Assembly (NCBI RefSeq): GCF_023065955.2
Contig: NW_026622808.1
Span: 48,744,475 to 48,808,474, forward strand
Length of the DNA: 64,000 nucleotides
Direction of reading: 5' to 3'
Source of the DNA: Ursus arctos
Taxonomy: Eukaryota > Chordata > Mammalia > Carnivora > Ursidae
The position numbers and the translations under genes were made by a program. The notes beneath the pieces were generated by a model. That model had not been told where the DNA came from, searched no databases, and saw only the letters and a program-made list of their open reading frames with translations. Shown one piece after another: positions 1 to 10,479 of the stretch; the first letter of the stretch is position 1; the number at the start of each line of letters is the position of its first letter.

Positions 1-670
1 CAAAGCAGGCATGGTAGTATCTATTCATTATTGTGTATACATCCATCCATACGGTGGCACCCAGCCTGGAGACATCTTAAGGCTTATTCACAAATTCTTT
101 CTATATCTACCTGCAGATTATGCCTCTGGGTCACCCCTCCAACATTCACAGATAAGCCTGCTGAGACAGTGGACTTTGGCTTTCCCTTTATTTCCCTTTA
201 TGACACTTGCTTGACTTGTTTTGTTTTTTAAGTCTTTAAGTATAATCCCATTCCCAGCTCTCATCTCATGTCAGACAAGATTTTCAGAAAACAAGCATCC
301 CTTGGATTTGTCATCTAAAATCAGACCTTTCTTTCCAGAGATGCATGGTCCAGTCCAGCCTGTGGTCTTATCAGCCCAATGGCTGCAATTTCCTACATGC
401 AATGTGGGGGCATTTCTCACTTAGCACGAAGCTTCTATTTCCTTTATAATCAGGTACTCTATTTTTAAACCCCAGACTCCCTTTGTATGTAATTTCCTCA
501 CATGTTTCCTTAAATTGACTATTTAACATATTTGCTAAAAAGAACACTGCCCATTATAACTATATCACCACTACTACTAACTTATTTCATCAGACCATCC
601 ATAATTTTTGTTTACCTGTTTAAAAGTCCCACCTTCTCTTTCCGAGCGTCCAGGATCAAAGAGCCTCTGA
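1..670. other. Unassigned sequence, no gene seen
   Basis: No repeat family, RNA gene or exon is recognisable here. The short open frames have no domain-like composition. It directly abuts the L1 fragment that begins near 675. Confidence 0.5.
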
Positions 671-674
671 CTAG

Positions 675-1305
675 AAATGACAAAATCCAAAAAAACCTGG
701 CCATACCCAGTGCTGGTGAGAATGTGGAGCAACTCCATGGAAATGAAAAATGGCACAATTTCTTCAGAAAACAGTTTAGCAGTTTCTTATAAAATTAAAC
801 ATCCGCTTTCTATATGACTCAGCAATCCGACTTCTAGGTATTTGCCCAAGAGAAATGAAACTTATGTTCACACAAAAACCATACATGAATATTTATAGAC
901 GTTCTCTTCACAATCATTAACAAGGAAGAAATACTCCAAACACCCGGTAATGAATGAGAGCACGTGAACAGCCCTGTGGCACGTACATACACGCAATGGT
1001 AACGGCACAAGGCATCACGCCCAGAGAAAGAAGCCGGACATGAAAGGCACCATTCCTGCTTGATTCTGTTTATAGGACATCCTGGGATAGGCAGAATTAG
1101 AGAGACTGAATACTGGTCAGTCGTGTCCAGGCCGAGGCTTGGGAGTAGGCATGGACTATGCAGGAAATTTGGGGGACTGATGGAAATGCTCTATAGGGTG
1201 ACGGTGGTAGTAGTTACTTGACTGGATTTGTCAAAACTCATAGAACAGTTCACCCAAGGGGATGAATTTTACTGTAAGTAAACTTTAAAATAATGAATAA
1301 AATAT
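675..1305 (+). mobile_element. L1 LINE, old 3' end fragment
   Basis: The order of phrases matches the end of mammalian L1 ORF2 and its 3' UTR: GATGTGGAGCAACT-like text, then 'cagcaatccgacttctaggta', 'agaaatgaaacttatgttca', 'gatggaaatgctctat', 'gtcaaaactcatagaac' and 'gaattttactgtaagtaaa'. It is heavily diverged, lacks most of ORF2 and cannot encode protein. The pattern fits an old L1M subfamily. There is no clear poly(A) tail or TSD, which fits its age. Confidence 0.8.
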
Positions 1306-1740
1306 AAAGCCAAAAGATGTCCTGGCATATTTATAAATTGAATACATGTTCTGTGTGAAGTCATGGAGCCTGTCACCTCTTTATTTGGACCTTCTGTCTT
1401 TTGAGTTGGGTAAAAGTCTATGAGTCTACCAATTTGAGGGAGCGGCAGACGCTCTTTGGAGGTAGTTGACATTCAGATAGGGAGGGCGTGGCAGATTGCT
1501 GCAAGGTCAGGCTAGTTGTACAAGCATTGGTGAGGGCGGACCACTTACCTTTATTTTCTTCATCTATCTGTTCTGCCCCCAAATCTCATCCCTTTTCTCC
1601 CAACTAAATGTTAGAGCATGAAGTCTGCTTTGTGGATTCCCCCAAAAGGTATTGACTTCTAGGGCAATCCCTCCCATTCCTTAGTTGGTATGGTGTCCAG
1701 AAATCCAGAAAATTATATAACAAAACCATTTCTTCAAAGA
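1306..1740. other. Unassigned sequence
   Basis: This stretch lies between an L1 3' end and a young SINE. I see no recognisable element or exon. The antisense open frame at 1604-2050 runs through the SINE and is not a gene. Confidence 0.4.
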
Positions 1741-1752
1741 AGAAGAACCTAG

Positions 1753-1948
1753 AGGCACCTGGGTGGTGCAGTCGTTGAGCATCTGCCTTCGGCTCAGGGC
1801 GTGATCCCAGCGTTCTGGGATCGAGCCCCACATCAGGCTCCTCCGCTATGAGCCTGCTTCTTCCTCTCCCACTCCCCCTGCTTGTGTTCCTTCTCTCGCT
1901 GGCTGTCTCTGTCAAATAAATAAATAAAATCTTAAAAAAAAAAAAAAA
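1753..1948 (+). mobile_element. CAN SINE, arctoid type, intact with TSD
   Basis: This is a complete tRNA-Lys-derived SINE. It has the head CACCTGGGTGGTGCAGTCG, a box-B-like region (GGGATCGAGCCCC), a CT-rich body, AAATAAATAAATAAAATCTT and a poly(A) tail. A perfect 12-bp TSD (agaagaacctag) lies at 1741-1752 and 1949-1960. Such SINEs are mobilised by L1 enzymes and carry a pol III promoter. The intact duplication suggests a fairly recent insertion. Confidence 0.95.
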
Positions 1949-2039
1949 AGAAGAACCTAGTCTGTTGTCATTCCAAAAGCAGTAAGATTTTGAATACTCG
2001 TCTGTCACATTGAATTTCGTTTTTATTTTTTCATTTGTA

Positions 2040-2545
2040 CAATCATTCATTTACTGAGCACTTATCCAGCACCACTGAAGTGCCAAGTCCTGGGTCAGGA
2101 ACTTAGGAAGTAGCACTAAGTCCTGCCCTCGAAGTCCACAGTCAGGTGGAGTGGACAGATGAGTGCCCGTTCGATGCAGCATGGTGACTGCAGCGGTGGC
2201 AGAGAGCTGGGAGGGGCAGTGATTAATTTCTGGCGGGGGGAGGTCAGGGTAGAATTAACAGAAATCACCGTAGCTACACTAAGTTTTGAAAGATGAGTAT
2301 ATTTTTTTTTACGGGCAGAGCAAGGTGGGTGAAGGGCACTCCCCGCAGAGGGAAGAACAAGTAGAAGGCACTGAGGCAGGAGCAAGCAGAGTGTATTCCG
2401 GGAAATGCAAGTAGCACAGAATTGCTGGAAGGTGACATCTAAAGGCGCTTGAGTCTGGAGATGATGCGGAAGACTTGATGGCCAGGTTTGCAGGGTCGTG
2501 TATATCGTGCCGAGGAATTCGTACTTTCATCTTGCAAGTCTGTGC
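2040..2545 (-). mobile_element. L2 LINE, 3' part, antisense
   Basis: The first bases (TTTACTGAGCACTTAT...) are the reverse of the L2 3' terminus. They are followed in order by blocks expected of antisense L2: 'cctgccctcgaagtccaca', a diverged 'ttttgaaagatgag', 'gggcactccccgcagaggga' and 'ggcactgaggcaggagcaag'. It is ancient and coding-dead. A further piece of the same element lies at 2850-2935, after about 300 bases of unassigned sequence. Confidence 0.65.
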
Positions 2546-2849
2546 TGGGTAACCCACAAGCCACAGGTCCCATCTGACTCTACGGAAGCCCGCAATCTCG
2601 TTTCAGGTTGAAAGATTTGGAGAGCTACCCTCTTGTTGCTGTTTTTCAAAAACATCTAGGTATTAACTTTTTATGTGTAAACAGCTTCACCCTTTCCCGA
2701 TGACATTCTTGTATTCAATAAAGGAGGTAATCCATTTTTGGAAGAATTTACAGTACTTGCATGAGATTTGCTAAAAACTATTTTCAGTGTTAGTGGGAAA
2801 ACATTCAGCCCGTAAGTATTCTAATCTTTTCCTGTGGTGGGTGGAAGGG

Positions 2850-2935
2850 ATCCTTTTAAATGGTTTTCGGAGAGGGAGAGACACAGTGAGATTTGCATTT
2901 TAGAAAGATCACCCTAAAGGCAATGTGGAGAGGGA
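2850..2935 (-). mobile_element. L2 LINE, continuation
   Basis: The text 'gagatttgcattttagaaagatcaccct' and the following 'caatgtggagag' match the next block of antisense L2. The gap from 2545 to 2850 is either an unrecognised insertion or a very diverged L2 segment. Confidence 0.6.
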
Positions 2936-3620
2936 AGGTCTCTGGCAAGATATATTTTACAGCTCTGGAGTCTCAATTTTAAGCGAATCCTTTTTAAAAA
3001 CATCTTGTGGCCAGACAGGACAGAGGAAGAAAAACATATCCTCACTGTATGCCATTCTGGGCAAGTGGGAATGCAATCCCCACAAATTTGTGTGGTCTCT
3101 CTCCTTCTCTCTGACACAGACGAATAAGGAAAAGAAACACAAAGAAAACCACAAAGAACCTTTCCATATAATTGCATAAAAGCCTGATGTCATTTGAATT
3201 ATTATATTATACATGACTGTCAACGGATTGTGCCATTAACAGACCACAGAAGCAGCAGTAGGAAATTCCAGAGCAATGCTGAATTTCGCCTACCATATAT
3301 TTAGCTTAATGTACTCTTGTTTTGCTTTGTGGAATACTTTACCATATTTTATCATAATTTTAAAGACCATCATTGTCACATTTAAGAACAATAGATCACG
3401 GAGTCTGAAAAGTCTTCCTTATGCCTTTTTAATGAGTCACTTTGGGAAGGTGATGGGAAAGAATCGTTTTGGAAAACTGAGACAAATAATTAAAAGCTTT
3501 CGAAAACCAAAGTTTTGCGTCACATGGCACTCGGTTCATGTTGGGAAGGTCTAATTTCGGTATAAGCAATGTGCAGGCCAATGAGCTCAGTGTAACAACT
3601 TATGAAATGCTTTGCTTTAT
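2936..3620. other. Unassigned sequence
   Basis: No element or exon is recognised. Opposed open frames of 80-90 codons near 2914-3223 overlap on both strands, and none shows a familiar domain. Confidence 0.4.
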
Positions 3621-3627
3621 CAGTCCT

Positions 3628-3735
3628 CTGTTCTGGACTGGAAGCTGTAGGAGGCCAAGGGCATGTCTCTCTCTCTACTCAGCTGAACCCACAGCTTTTG
3701 GACCAGAGCACGAAATCTAGCAGAAATACGGGAAG
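3628..3735 (+). mobile_element. Probable L2 3' end
   Basis: 'ctggactggaagctgtagga' followed by 'agggcatgtctct' resembles the L2 3' segment that normally reads 'tagactgtaagctcc...gagggcaggga'. It is strongly diverged. Confidence 0.35.
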
Positions 3736-4249
3736 TAGAAATCGCGGGAATGTATGATGCTGGGATGGCTGCAGTCTTGACCTAACCACTGGGTGCTTCA
3801 AAACACTGGTGAGATGAAGGAAGGGTCCGCTAGAAACTGCTATGGGTCAGAGGGAGATTGCTCAAACCTTCTGAGTTACAAGTCCTTTATAGTAGAGGCC
3901 GTCTCTTAAAAAAAAACATTGAAAACTACACACAAGGGTCACTGCTTACAGGGAAACATTTACATTAAATGTGGAAAAATAAACAACTCTAGTTTCTTGT
4001 TGATGTTTAACCAAGATGCTTTTGAATGAACCTCACACCCAGACATCATTACTGTGGCCATTTCATTCTATAACCTCGCATCTTCGTTACAATGAGTTCA
4101 TGTATTTGTTTTTGCGTTTGTTTTCATGAAAATGGGATGCTATGGTACCTACTTCTTCGTGGCCTAATTTTTTCTACTGATCTACAAATATCTGTCTACA
4201 GTTCACATATGACTTGCAGTGTGCAAGATTCTGCATTAGTATCTTACAT

Positions 4250-4345
4250 CGACAGACTGTAAACTCTAGATGGGCAGGAACTATGCCTTCCTGGTCCTCA
4301 GCTCTGTAACCCGGGGCCTGTGTCAGCACTGGTTGGTTGATGGCT
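4250..4345 (+). mobile_element. L2 LINE 3' end
   Basis: 'gacagactgtaaactctaga', 'tgggcaggaactatgcctt' and a decayed 'gcctggcac'-like stretch are the terminal L2 motif. It is followed immediately by a GTTTG repeat. Confidence 0.6.
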
Positions 4346-4350
4346 ACTGT

Positions 4351-4386
4351 TTTTGTTTGGTTTGGTTTGGTTTGGTTTGGTTTTGT
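4351..4386 (+). repeat. (GGTTT)n pentanucleotide microsatellite
   Basis: About six GGTTT units run directly after an L2 3' end. Confidence 0.9.
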
Positions 4387-4469
4387 ATTCTTTGCATGGT
4401 TTCTTATCTTCTGAATATACCATCATTCATTTGTTTAATCTTCTATAGTTAATCTCAAGCTTTTCAAAA

Positions 4470-4775
4470 AAACTTTTATGTGAATTCCGGTATAATTAAC
4501 ATACAGTGTTATATAAGTTCAGGTGTCCAATAGAGTGATTCAACACTTCCTTACATCACCAGGGGCTCATCATAAGTGACACCTTCATCCCCATTACCTA
4601 TTTCCCCCATCGTCCCACCCACCACCCCCTTGGTAATCATCGGTTTGTTCCCTGTAGTTAAGAGTCTATTTCTTTACTACTGTCTCTCTCTCTCTTACTT
4701 TTTTCCCTTTTCTTGTTTGTTTCATTTCTTAAATGCCATACATGAGTGAAATCATATGGTATTTGTCTTTTTCTG
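4470..4775 (-). mobile_element. L1 LINE 3' UTR fragment, antisense
   Basis: The reversed 3' UTR of a carnivore or mammalian L1 is recognisable: 'ggtataattaacatacagtg', 'aagttcaggtgtccaatag', 'gattcaacacttccttacat', 'caccccctt...aatcatcggtttgttc', then 'catgagtgaaatcatatggt'. It is 5'-truncated and coding-dead. Confidence 0.85.
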
Positions 4776-4777
4776 TA

Positions 4778-4812
4778 GAGTCTTAAACCTTTTTTTTTTT
4801 TGAGTCTTAAAC
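4778..4812. repeat. Direct repeat flanking a T12 run
   Basis: An 11-bp perfect direct repeat (gagtcttaaac, 4778-4788 and 4802-4812) flanks one C and twelve T. This is the footprint expected of a retrotransposition event that delivered only a poly(A) tail in antisense, or of a local slippage duplication. Confidence 0.7.
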
Positions 4813-5151
4813 TTTTAATGTTTTCACAGGAGCATCTATGAATCATTTCACTCATATCAGTATTAGGAATTATGCATACAGAATAATACATAAATATATT
4901 CACCATGTAAAACTGGAAACATTACAAGTAAGGCCCAAGTACTCGTTACCAACCACGTTACCTGGCAGGGAGGGTCATAGTTAACAGTGGATTTGAAGCT
5001 TTCTAGATCACTTTCTCAGCCTTTCCATAATATATATGCATTCATAAGAGTATATACTGTTGTCACATGAATGTATTTTATGTAAGTAATATAACGTTAT
5101 TCTTATTATTCAACACATTTCTGCCCACTCAATGATTATGTTGGATTTCAT

Positions 5152-5350
5152 CTTTTTTTTTTTTTTAGACTGTGTTTACTTATTTATTTGAGAGAGAGAG
5201 CACACATGAGTTGTGGAGGAGGGGCAAAAGGAGAGGGACAATCATCCTCCCTGCTGAGCAGGGAGCCCACAGGGCATTTAGTCCTAGGACCCTGAAATCA
5301 TGACCTGAGCAGAAGGCAGATGCTTAACCGACTGAACCACCCAGGAGCCC
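5152..5350 (-). mobile_element. CAN SINE, antisense, older copy
   Basis: It starts with a poly(T), then the complement of the AAATAAATAAGT-type tail and a GAGAGAGAG body. It ends with the reversed SINE head (cttaaccgactgaaccaccc / aggagcccc). The flanks 'ttggatttcat' and 'tgggtttcat' look like a slightly decayed TSD. Confidence 0.9.
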
Positions 5351-5387
5351 CTGGGTTTCATATTATACAATGATGGACAATTCATAT

Positions 5388-5548
5388 TTCTTCCTTCCTT
5401 CCTTCCTTCCTTCCTTCCTTCCTTCCTTCCTTCCTTTCTTTTTCTCCTTCTCCTTCTCCTTCTCCTTCTCCTTCTCCTTCTCCTTCTCCTTCTTCTTCTT
5501 CTTCTTCTTCTTCTTCTTCTTCTTCTTCTTCTTCTTCTTCTTCTTCTT
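5388..5548 (+). repeat. Composite microsatellite (TTCC)n-(TTCTCC)n-(TTC)n
   Basis: Three blocks are ordered (TTCC) to about 5435, (TTCTCC) to about 5490 and pure (TTC) to about 5547. The (TTC) end joins directly to the T-rich tail of an antisense SINE, so on the minus strand it is an expanded SINE tail of GAA, GGAGAA and GGAA units. Long antisense arginine-rich and sense Phe/Ser frames here are artefacts of the repeat. Confidence 0.95.
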
Positions 5549-5641
5549 TTAATAATCCCTATACCCAATATAGGGCTTGAACTCATGACCCCAAGATTAA
5601 GAGTCACATGTTCTACCACCTGAGCCAGCGAGCTGCCCCCT
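5547..5641 (-). mobile_element. Short tRNA-Lys-like SINE, antisense
   Basis: Read on the minus strand this is a nearly tRNA-only SINE of about 94 bases. It has GGCTCAGGTGGTAGAACATG (A box), GACTCTTAATC with anticodon CTT, and GAGTTCAAGCC (B box). It lacks the CT-rich body of the longer CAN SINEs. It is a retroposed tRNA derivative, not a tRNA gene, because the acceptor and D stems are mismatched. Confidence 0.85.
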
Positions 5642-6544
5642 CTTTCTTATTATTTTAAACAAATTTTTGGTGAAGAGCTGCATTCTTCCAGAAGCACACC
5701 TTGAAACAAGGATCGAGGGGCAGATATTTCATTTGGAGGTGATTGGTGATCTCGTTGCAGGAAAGACCACTAGGAGAGTGGCGAAATAAGACAGGAAAGG
5801 GAGGGAAGCCAACAGTGTTGCTTCCATAGCAGATCATTGTTTGGGACAAGGGAGACTCAGTCCCATTGTGGCCTTTTGGGGGATTGTGTAGAGCATGACT
5901 TAGAGAAGTCCTGTGAGAGGTATGACGCTACCAACTCCAACTTCTCATTGGCTGTGGGTTACTCTTGGGGTACTGACCGCACAGCACTTCTGACATGCCC
6001 TGCGATTGGGCTGTGCAAGCCCCTACGCTCATGTCCATAGGAAGTTCTCAACTGGGGGCTCACCATAGGAAGCTGGGGTGTGCGAGAACATTGCTGAGGG
6101 TGTAGACAGGGAACAGAGAACATCTGCTACAAGATCCATGTGCCATCTTCTTGTGCATTTGTGTCCACATTTTAATAAGGATTTGGGGGGAAAAATTTCA
6201 AATTATTCTTTTAACACTTTTACCTGGGCTCTGTGTCTTAGTTCCTGAGTTTTCTTATGAAAAACGTTCACTGCAAGGCAATCTTGCTCACCTGCTCTAT
6301 TGTTCAGTTCCACGCATAATTGTTTTATTCTTCTTAAGCGTCCTCTCCTGCTGAGTCAGCCATTCACTTTAATTGTCTTGAAACATTCTCTGGCTCTCCT
6401 AATAAACAATCCAACTCTGTAACATTTTCCCAGGGGAGGGTCACTGCTCCTATAGGTGGCTTTCAAGTGAATTAAGTGAAGAAACCCAGTCACTGCTTTA
6501 ATGACTCTGAAGCTGAATGCAACCTGTGTGTCCAAGAAAATGTC
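5642..6544. other. Unassigned sequence
   Basis: No transposon or exon is recognised between the tRNA-like SINE and the T28 run. Confidence 0.4.
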
Positions 6545-6572
6545 TTTTTTTTTTTTTTTTTTTTTTTTTTTT
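6545..6572. repeat. Pure T28 homopolymer
   Basis: Twenty-eight uninterrupted T. No SINE or L1 body is attached on either side. Confidence 0.95.
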
Positions 6573-6678
6573 AGCACTAAGCGGGATGTGTTTTTGCTGG
6601 TGCTCCAATGGTGGATTAATGATTTACCCATAGCTGCTACAGCTTCATCTTGAAAGGGTATGATGGCTTCCTCCAGTC

Positions 6679-6869
6679 CAGTGGCTCACAAAGCGTGGTC
6701 ATCAAACCTACAGCATCAGTGTCACCTGGGAATTTGTTCAAGGTGCACATTCTCGGACCCTCCCTCCCTCCACATCTACCAAGTTGGAATCTCTGGGGTG
6801 GGACTTAACGATCTGTTTTAACAAGCGCTCCAGGAGATTTTGATGAGCACGAAATGTTCAGACCCACAG
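6679..6869 (+). mobile_element. MER5A-like hAT-Charlie DNA transposon
   Basis: It begins CAGTGGCTCACAAAGCGTGGTC and contains 'cagcatcagtgtcacctggg', 'ctctggggtgggactta' and 'tgttttaacaagcgctccagg', the signature text of this non-autonomous hAT family. The length of about 190 bases matches a full element. It is inactive. Confidence 0.85.
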
Positions 6870-6872
6870 TTG

Positions 6873-7620
6873 TAGTCATTTATAATTTACATATGTCCAA
6901 GTGTTTGTGGCCAATTAATTTGTATAAGATAAAATTTCTTTTTTTGAGGAAAAGAGCAAATTCCTACCATTTTTAACAAGTTTTTCTTCTTTAATAACAC
7001 ATCACTAATGAAGGTGCCAGTGCCCTCAGTCTCTTCAAATTTATGGCTTATGCAACTCGGCAAATACAGAATATTATTTTGAAAATCATATTAAGTCAAT
7101 GCCTCTGTTTCTTCCAATACATCAAGGATTATTGCAGTCATACAAATTGGTTATCTCATGATTATATCTTTTAAATTATTTTCATAAAATGGCATGATAA
7201 TATTCGCAAGTATTATGGCTAGTAATTATGAAGGCATGTGTTTCTCTCTAAAGAAATCTATAATTCAAAACCAAAAAACTTTTATTCCAGTCCTCCCCTT
7301 CCTTTCCTTCCTATGTCATTGTTCACCCCATAGTGCCTTGCTGAGGTTTCCCTACATAACACACATTCTTCTTACTTGTAAAATAATCTGGTTAAAAAAT
7401 AATGAAACTAACTTATTCGGTTTACCAAAATTCAGTTTGTTTCATTATTTTTTAGCTGGATTATTATAACTCATATAGATTATTTCATGCATCTTCACTC
7501 TATCTCTGTGAAGGACACATTTTTTTGTCTCCCATTTTCCCAATAGGAATAACCTAAATGTGGAGAGCTTCAGAAAATGAACTTGGATTGAAAAGTTTTG
7601 GAAGCTAACGTTTTGCTTGT
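6873..7620. other. Unassigned AT-rich sequence
   Basis: Nothing recognisable. It is generally AT-rich with no microsatellite. Confidence 0.4.
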
Positions 7621-7624
7621 TTCA

Positions 7625-7745
7625 TCATTTGGTCTTTGAAAAACATGTATTGAGTGTCTGCTGGGTTAGGCATTATGGTAGGTGCTGGGGCTGTGTGGGG
7701 AAATAAGACAGACACGAGCAAGCTTCCAGTCCAAAATGGGCAAAA
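7625..7745 (-). mobile_element. L2 LINE 3' end, antisense
   Basis: 'catgtattgagtgtctgctg', 'taggcattatggtaggtgct' and 'ggggctgtgtgggga' correspond to the reversed L2 terminus (TTTATTGAGCACCTACTATG...). Confidence 0.55.
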
Positions 7746-8459
7746 CCCGTATTTCCTGGTACTCTCTTCTCCGCAGACCAAGATTTTCCCAACGTTCTGT
7801 AAGAGTTGAACCTGTTGCTTCAAAATGTATCTTATCGGGAAGTTCAATATCTAGAAGATAAAATTTGAGTTACTCTAGTGAAAGAGAGTGTAGTGAACCC
7901 AAGAATGTATGGCCCATTGAACAGAGACATGGTTCGGAGTCTTCTAACCTAGCTCTGGACCTTTTATATAGCATGGTTTGACAGGAGATTGTAAACATCT
8001 ATCACAGAGAGCTTTTGCTGGACACCATCAGTGTTGTCATCATATTCACAAATTTTGAATTATTTTCCAGTATTACAAAAATTCAGAAAAATCTAGGGCT
8101 CCAGCCTTTCCAGAAAAATTGGCAGCTCTGGTTACAGGTAACCTTCGTTTTCCCATAATTAGCTGGAATTTATCATAGACCCCACCACTCCCAGTTTTAT
8201 GATTGCTCTTCTCTTATTCTAATTTATACCACCTGCCTTGAGTTTGTAGGATGTTTTGTTCATAGTCTTACCTTCCTATCTGAGAACCTAAACAACATGT
8301 ACTATTCACACTTATTTGAGATGATAATAATCCTTTACATTCGTCTAGTTATTACATTCCTCTGAGTTATGCACAGTACATACTGTTTTCAATTCTAAAT
8401 AATGGAAACATTGATTTTTATGTGTTTATATTTAAATGGCTATCCTAGTGCATAACCTA

Positions 8460-8585
8460 GATATAGGTGTATACTCATTTAATTCTCACAACACATCTCT
8501 AAGAAGAAAACTATTTTTCTCCTGCTTTACAGATGAGAGAGATACAGAGGCTGGTAACTTTGGTTCGAGTCTCCAAAACTTCAGG
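8460..8585 (-). mobile_element. MIR SINE fragment, antisense
   Basis: 'ctcatttaattctcacaaca', 'tctaagaagaaaactattttt' and 'tttacagatgagagagatac' are the reversed core of MIR. The 5' tRNA-related half is missing. Confidence 0.7.
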
Positions 8586-8969
8586 TGTACATGAATTCTC
8601 ACTTTAATCACCACTTATATTGTGCTATTCTGAGTTTATGTGTTAACAGGAGAGTGCAGTGTTTTCTATAAAAAAAAGTAGCAAGTTCTGACTTTTGCCC
8701 ACCATTCACTCTGTACTACTTGCTGGAAGGGGAAGGCAGTGATGTGGAGGGAAAGAAGGGATGGCTAAAATTGTCTTGTCAAAAATTTCTCATTTTTGTT
8801 CACTTTAAATCCACCCAGTTCCCTCCTCTGAATCTCTTTAAATTCTTCTATTTGGGGTGAGTGAAGAAGTGTTTTTTTAAGAATTGATTGAAAGATTAAC
8901 TTTACAAAAGAATTTCCCTTTAAAAGTAGAGAGCTCTCCAGATAGAATAGTCAACAGTATTGATTTTCT

Positions 8970-9016
8970 TTTTTTTAATAATAATTTTTATTATGTTATG
9001 TTAGTCACCATACAGT
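8970..9016 (-). mobile_element. 47-bp truncated L1 with perfect 17-bp TSD
   Basis: Read on the minus strand, the insert is TACTGTATGGTGACTAACAT-AACATAATAAAA plus an A-rich tail, the extreme 3' end of a carnivore L1. A perfect 17-bp TSD (aacagtattgattttct) lies at 8953-8969 and 9017-9033. Its completeness shows a recent L1 target-primed insertion that was almost wholly 5'-truncated. Confidence 0.9.
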
Positions 9017-9033
9017 AACAGTATTGATTTTCT

Positions 9034-9875
9034 AAGAAATTATTCATAAATTTTTATTTTTGGTGAAATATGTATATATGTACTTTAATGTATTTTTATG
9101 AAAGATAATGAAGAGACAAGCCAAGCCAAAGCACACAAGCATTTAGTCTATTTCAAAAGCTACTCATTTCCTTTAATAAATATCAGAATTCTTCAAAGTA
9201 GGTTGGTTTTTCTTTTGCTACTGAAGAAAAAGCTGAATCTACAACATGAAAAATAAAAATGCAAGTTCATTATTCATAGAATTTTCTATGAGTTCTTTTT
9301 CTCTGGCCTCTAAAAGTAAGGCTAGAGTTTTGCTTTTCTTTCCCCTCTGAATCCTTAAAAGAGGCTGGGGCTGCTTGTAGGATTTAAACTATTTTTTTTC
9401 TCTCCTAGATTTCTTTCTTCTTGGGTCATTCTAATACATAGGCTCTTTGATGTTGCTTGCCAGAGTCAAAAGCTGCCTACATTGTTGCTGATGGAATTTA
9501 TTTTAGAGTATGTTATTTCTGAGAGAAGCATATGGGAATTCTTCAAGAAAAATTCATTCCTGTTTTCTGATCTCGAACCCTTTCCCCCTCTTTCCGGCCA
9601 CCCTTTTCACTCAGACATAAAGGTGAGAAAATTCATAGCCCTGCATTTTAGGATTCTGCTCTTTGAACATCCTGTATGACAAACATGTCATGCCTTAGAT
9701 TTGGATGGGAATCTTTTTTATCAGTTTGCTAGTTCCTTCATTTAATAATTCATTCCATTTCTTTCTACTTCAGGTGCTCAAAGTGTTATGTACTCCTCCC
9801 TTGTGTCACTAATGCCCATTATATTTTTGACTTTATTTTTGGTTCTCTGATTACTACGTCATTCTTGAACCCTGC
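9034..9875. other. Unassigned AT-rich sequence
   Basis: No element or exon is recognised. Confidence 0.35.
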
Positions 9876-9884
9876 ATCTGCATT

Positions 9885-9982
9885 GTAAAGTCAACAAGGG
9901 TAGGGACTTCTGTCCTTTCATTGCTCATTTGGAAACCCTAGTATCTAGTGAAGTGCTTATTAAATATTTACTGAGTGAATAC
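9885..9982 (+). mobile_element. L2 LINE 3' end
   Basis: 'caacaagggtagggacttct', 'ttcattgctcatttggaaac' and the terminus 'ttaaatatttactgagtgaat' match the L2 3' end. Confidence 0.6.
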
Positions 9983-10249
9983 AGGGGTAAGCACATTCTG
10001 TGCTCAGAATGTAAAATCTGGGTAAAATCTGAACCTTCTAGAGTGAGCTGGGGGCCCTGGATAATACAGCCTCCAGTATTTTCCTTGACCTCATGTCCTA
10101 CTATTTTCCTTCTGCCAACTTTCCTCTAGTTTTGAGCTGTGTTCTCTTATGGTTAAAGAAGCATACATACTCTCTTCAGGGAAATCTCATTATTTTACAT
10201 TGATATTTTGATACTGACAGCTAGATAAGAGATAAAAAGGGAGAGGAAG

Positions 10250-10472
10250 TATGGTGTTTAAGAAACAACATGGAGTTTTGGAACTTAAAAGTTCAAACCA
10301 TAGACCAGCCACTTACTAGGTGTTAGACTTTGAGCAAGTTTTTAAAACTTTCTGGATCTCATTTCTGAGTCTCTAAAATGGGAATAAAAATACTGTTGTT
10401 TTGGAAATGTTGTGAGGATTACACATAAAATGGCAAAATGCCTGGCATATAGAAGTTTTTGAGATAGTAATC
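10250..10472 (+). mobile_element. MIR SINE, near full length
   Basis: It has 'agccacttactaggtgttag', 'ctgagtctctaaaatgggaa', 'tgttgtgaggattacacata' and 'atgcctggcatatag' in the right order for sense MIR. It is followed by a decayed TAATCATCAT tail. Confidence 0.85.
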
Positions 10473-10479
10473 ATCATAC

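Noticed and set aside
1604..2050. 148-codon antisense frame
   Set aside because: Most of it is antisense translation of the SINE at 1753-1948.
5388..5548. CRISPR-like regular repeat array
   Set aside because: It is a simple-sequence microsatellite without spacers, in a mammalian genome.
5284..5619. 111-codon antisense frame rich in arginine
   Set aside because: It is the translation of the (GAA)/(GGAGAA) microsatellite plus SINE sequence.
5547..5641. tRNA-Lys gene on the minus strand
   Set aside because: Anticodon and boxes are recognisable, but stems are mismatched and an A-rich retroposon tail is attached; it is a SINE.
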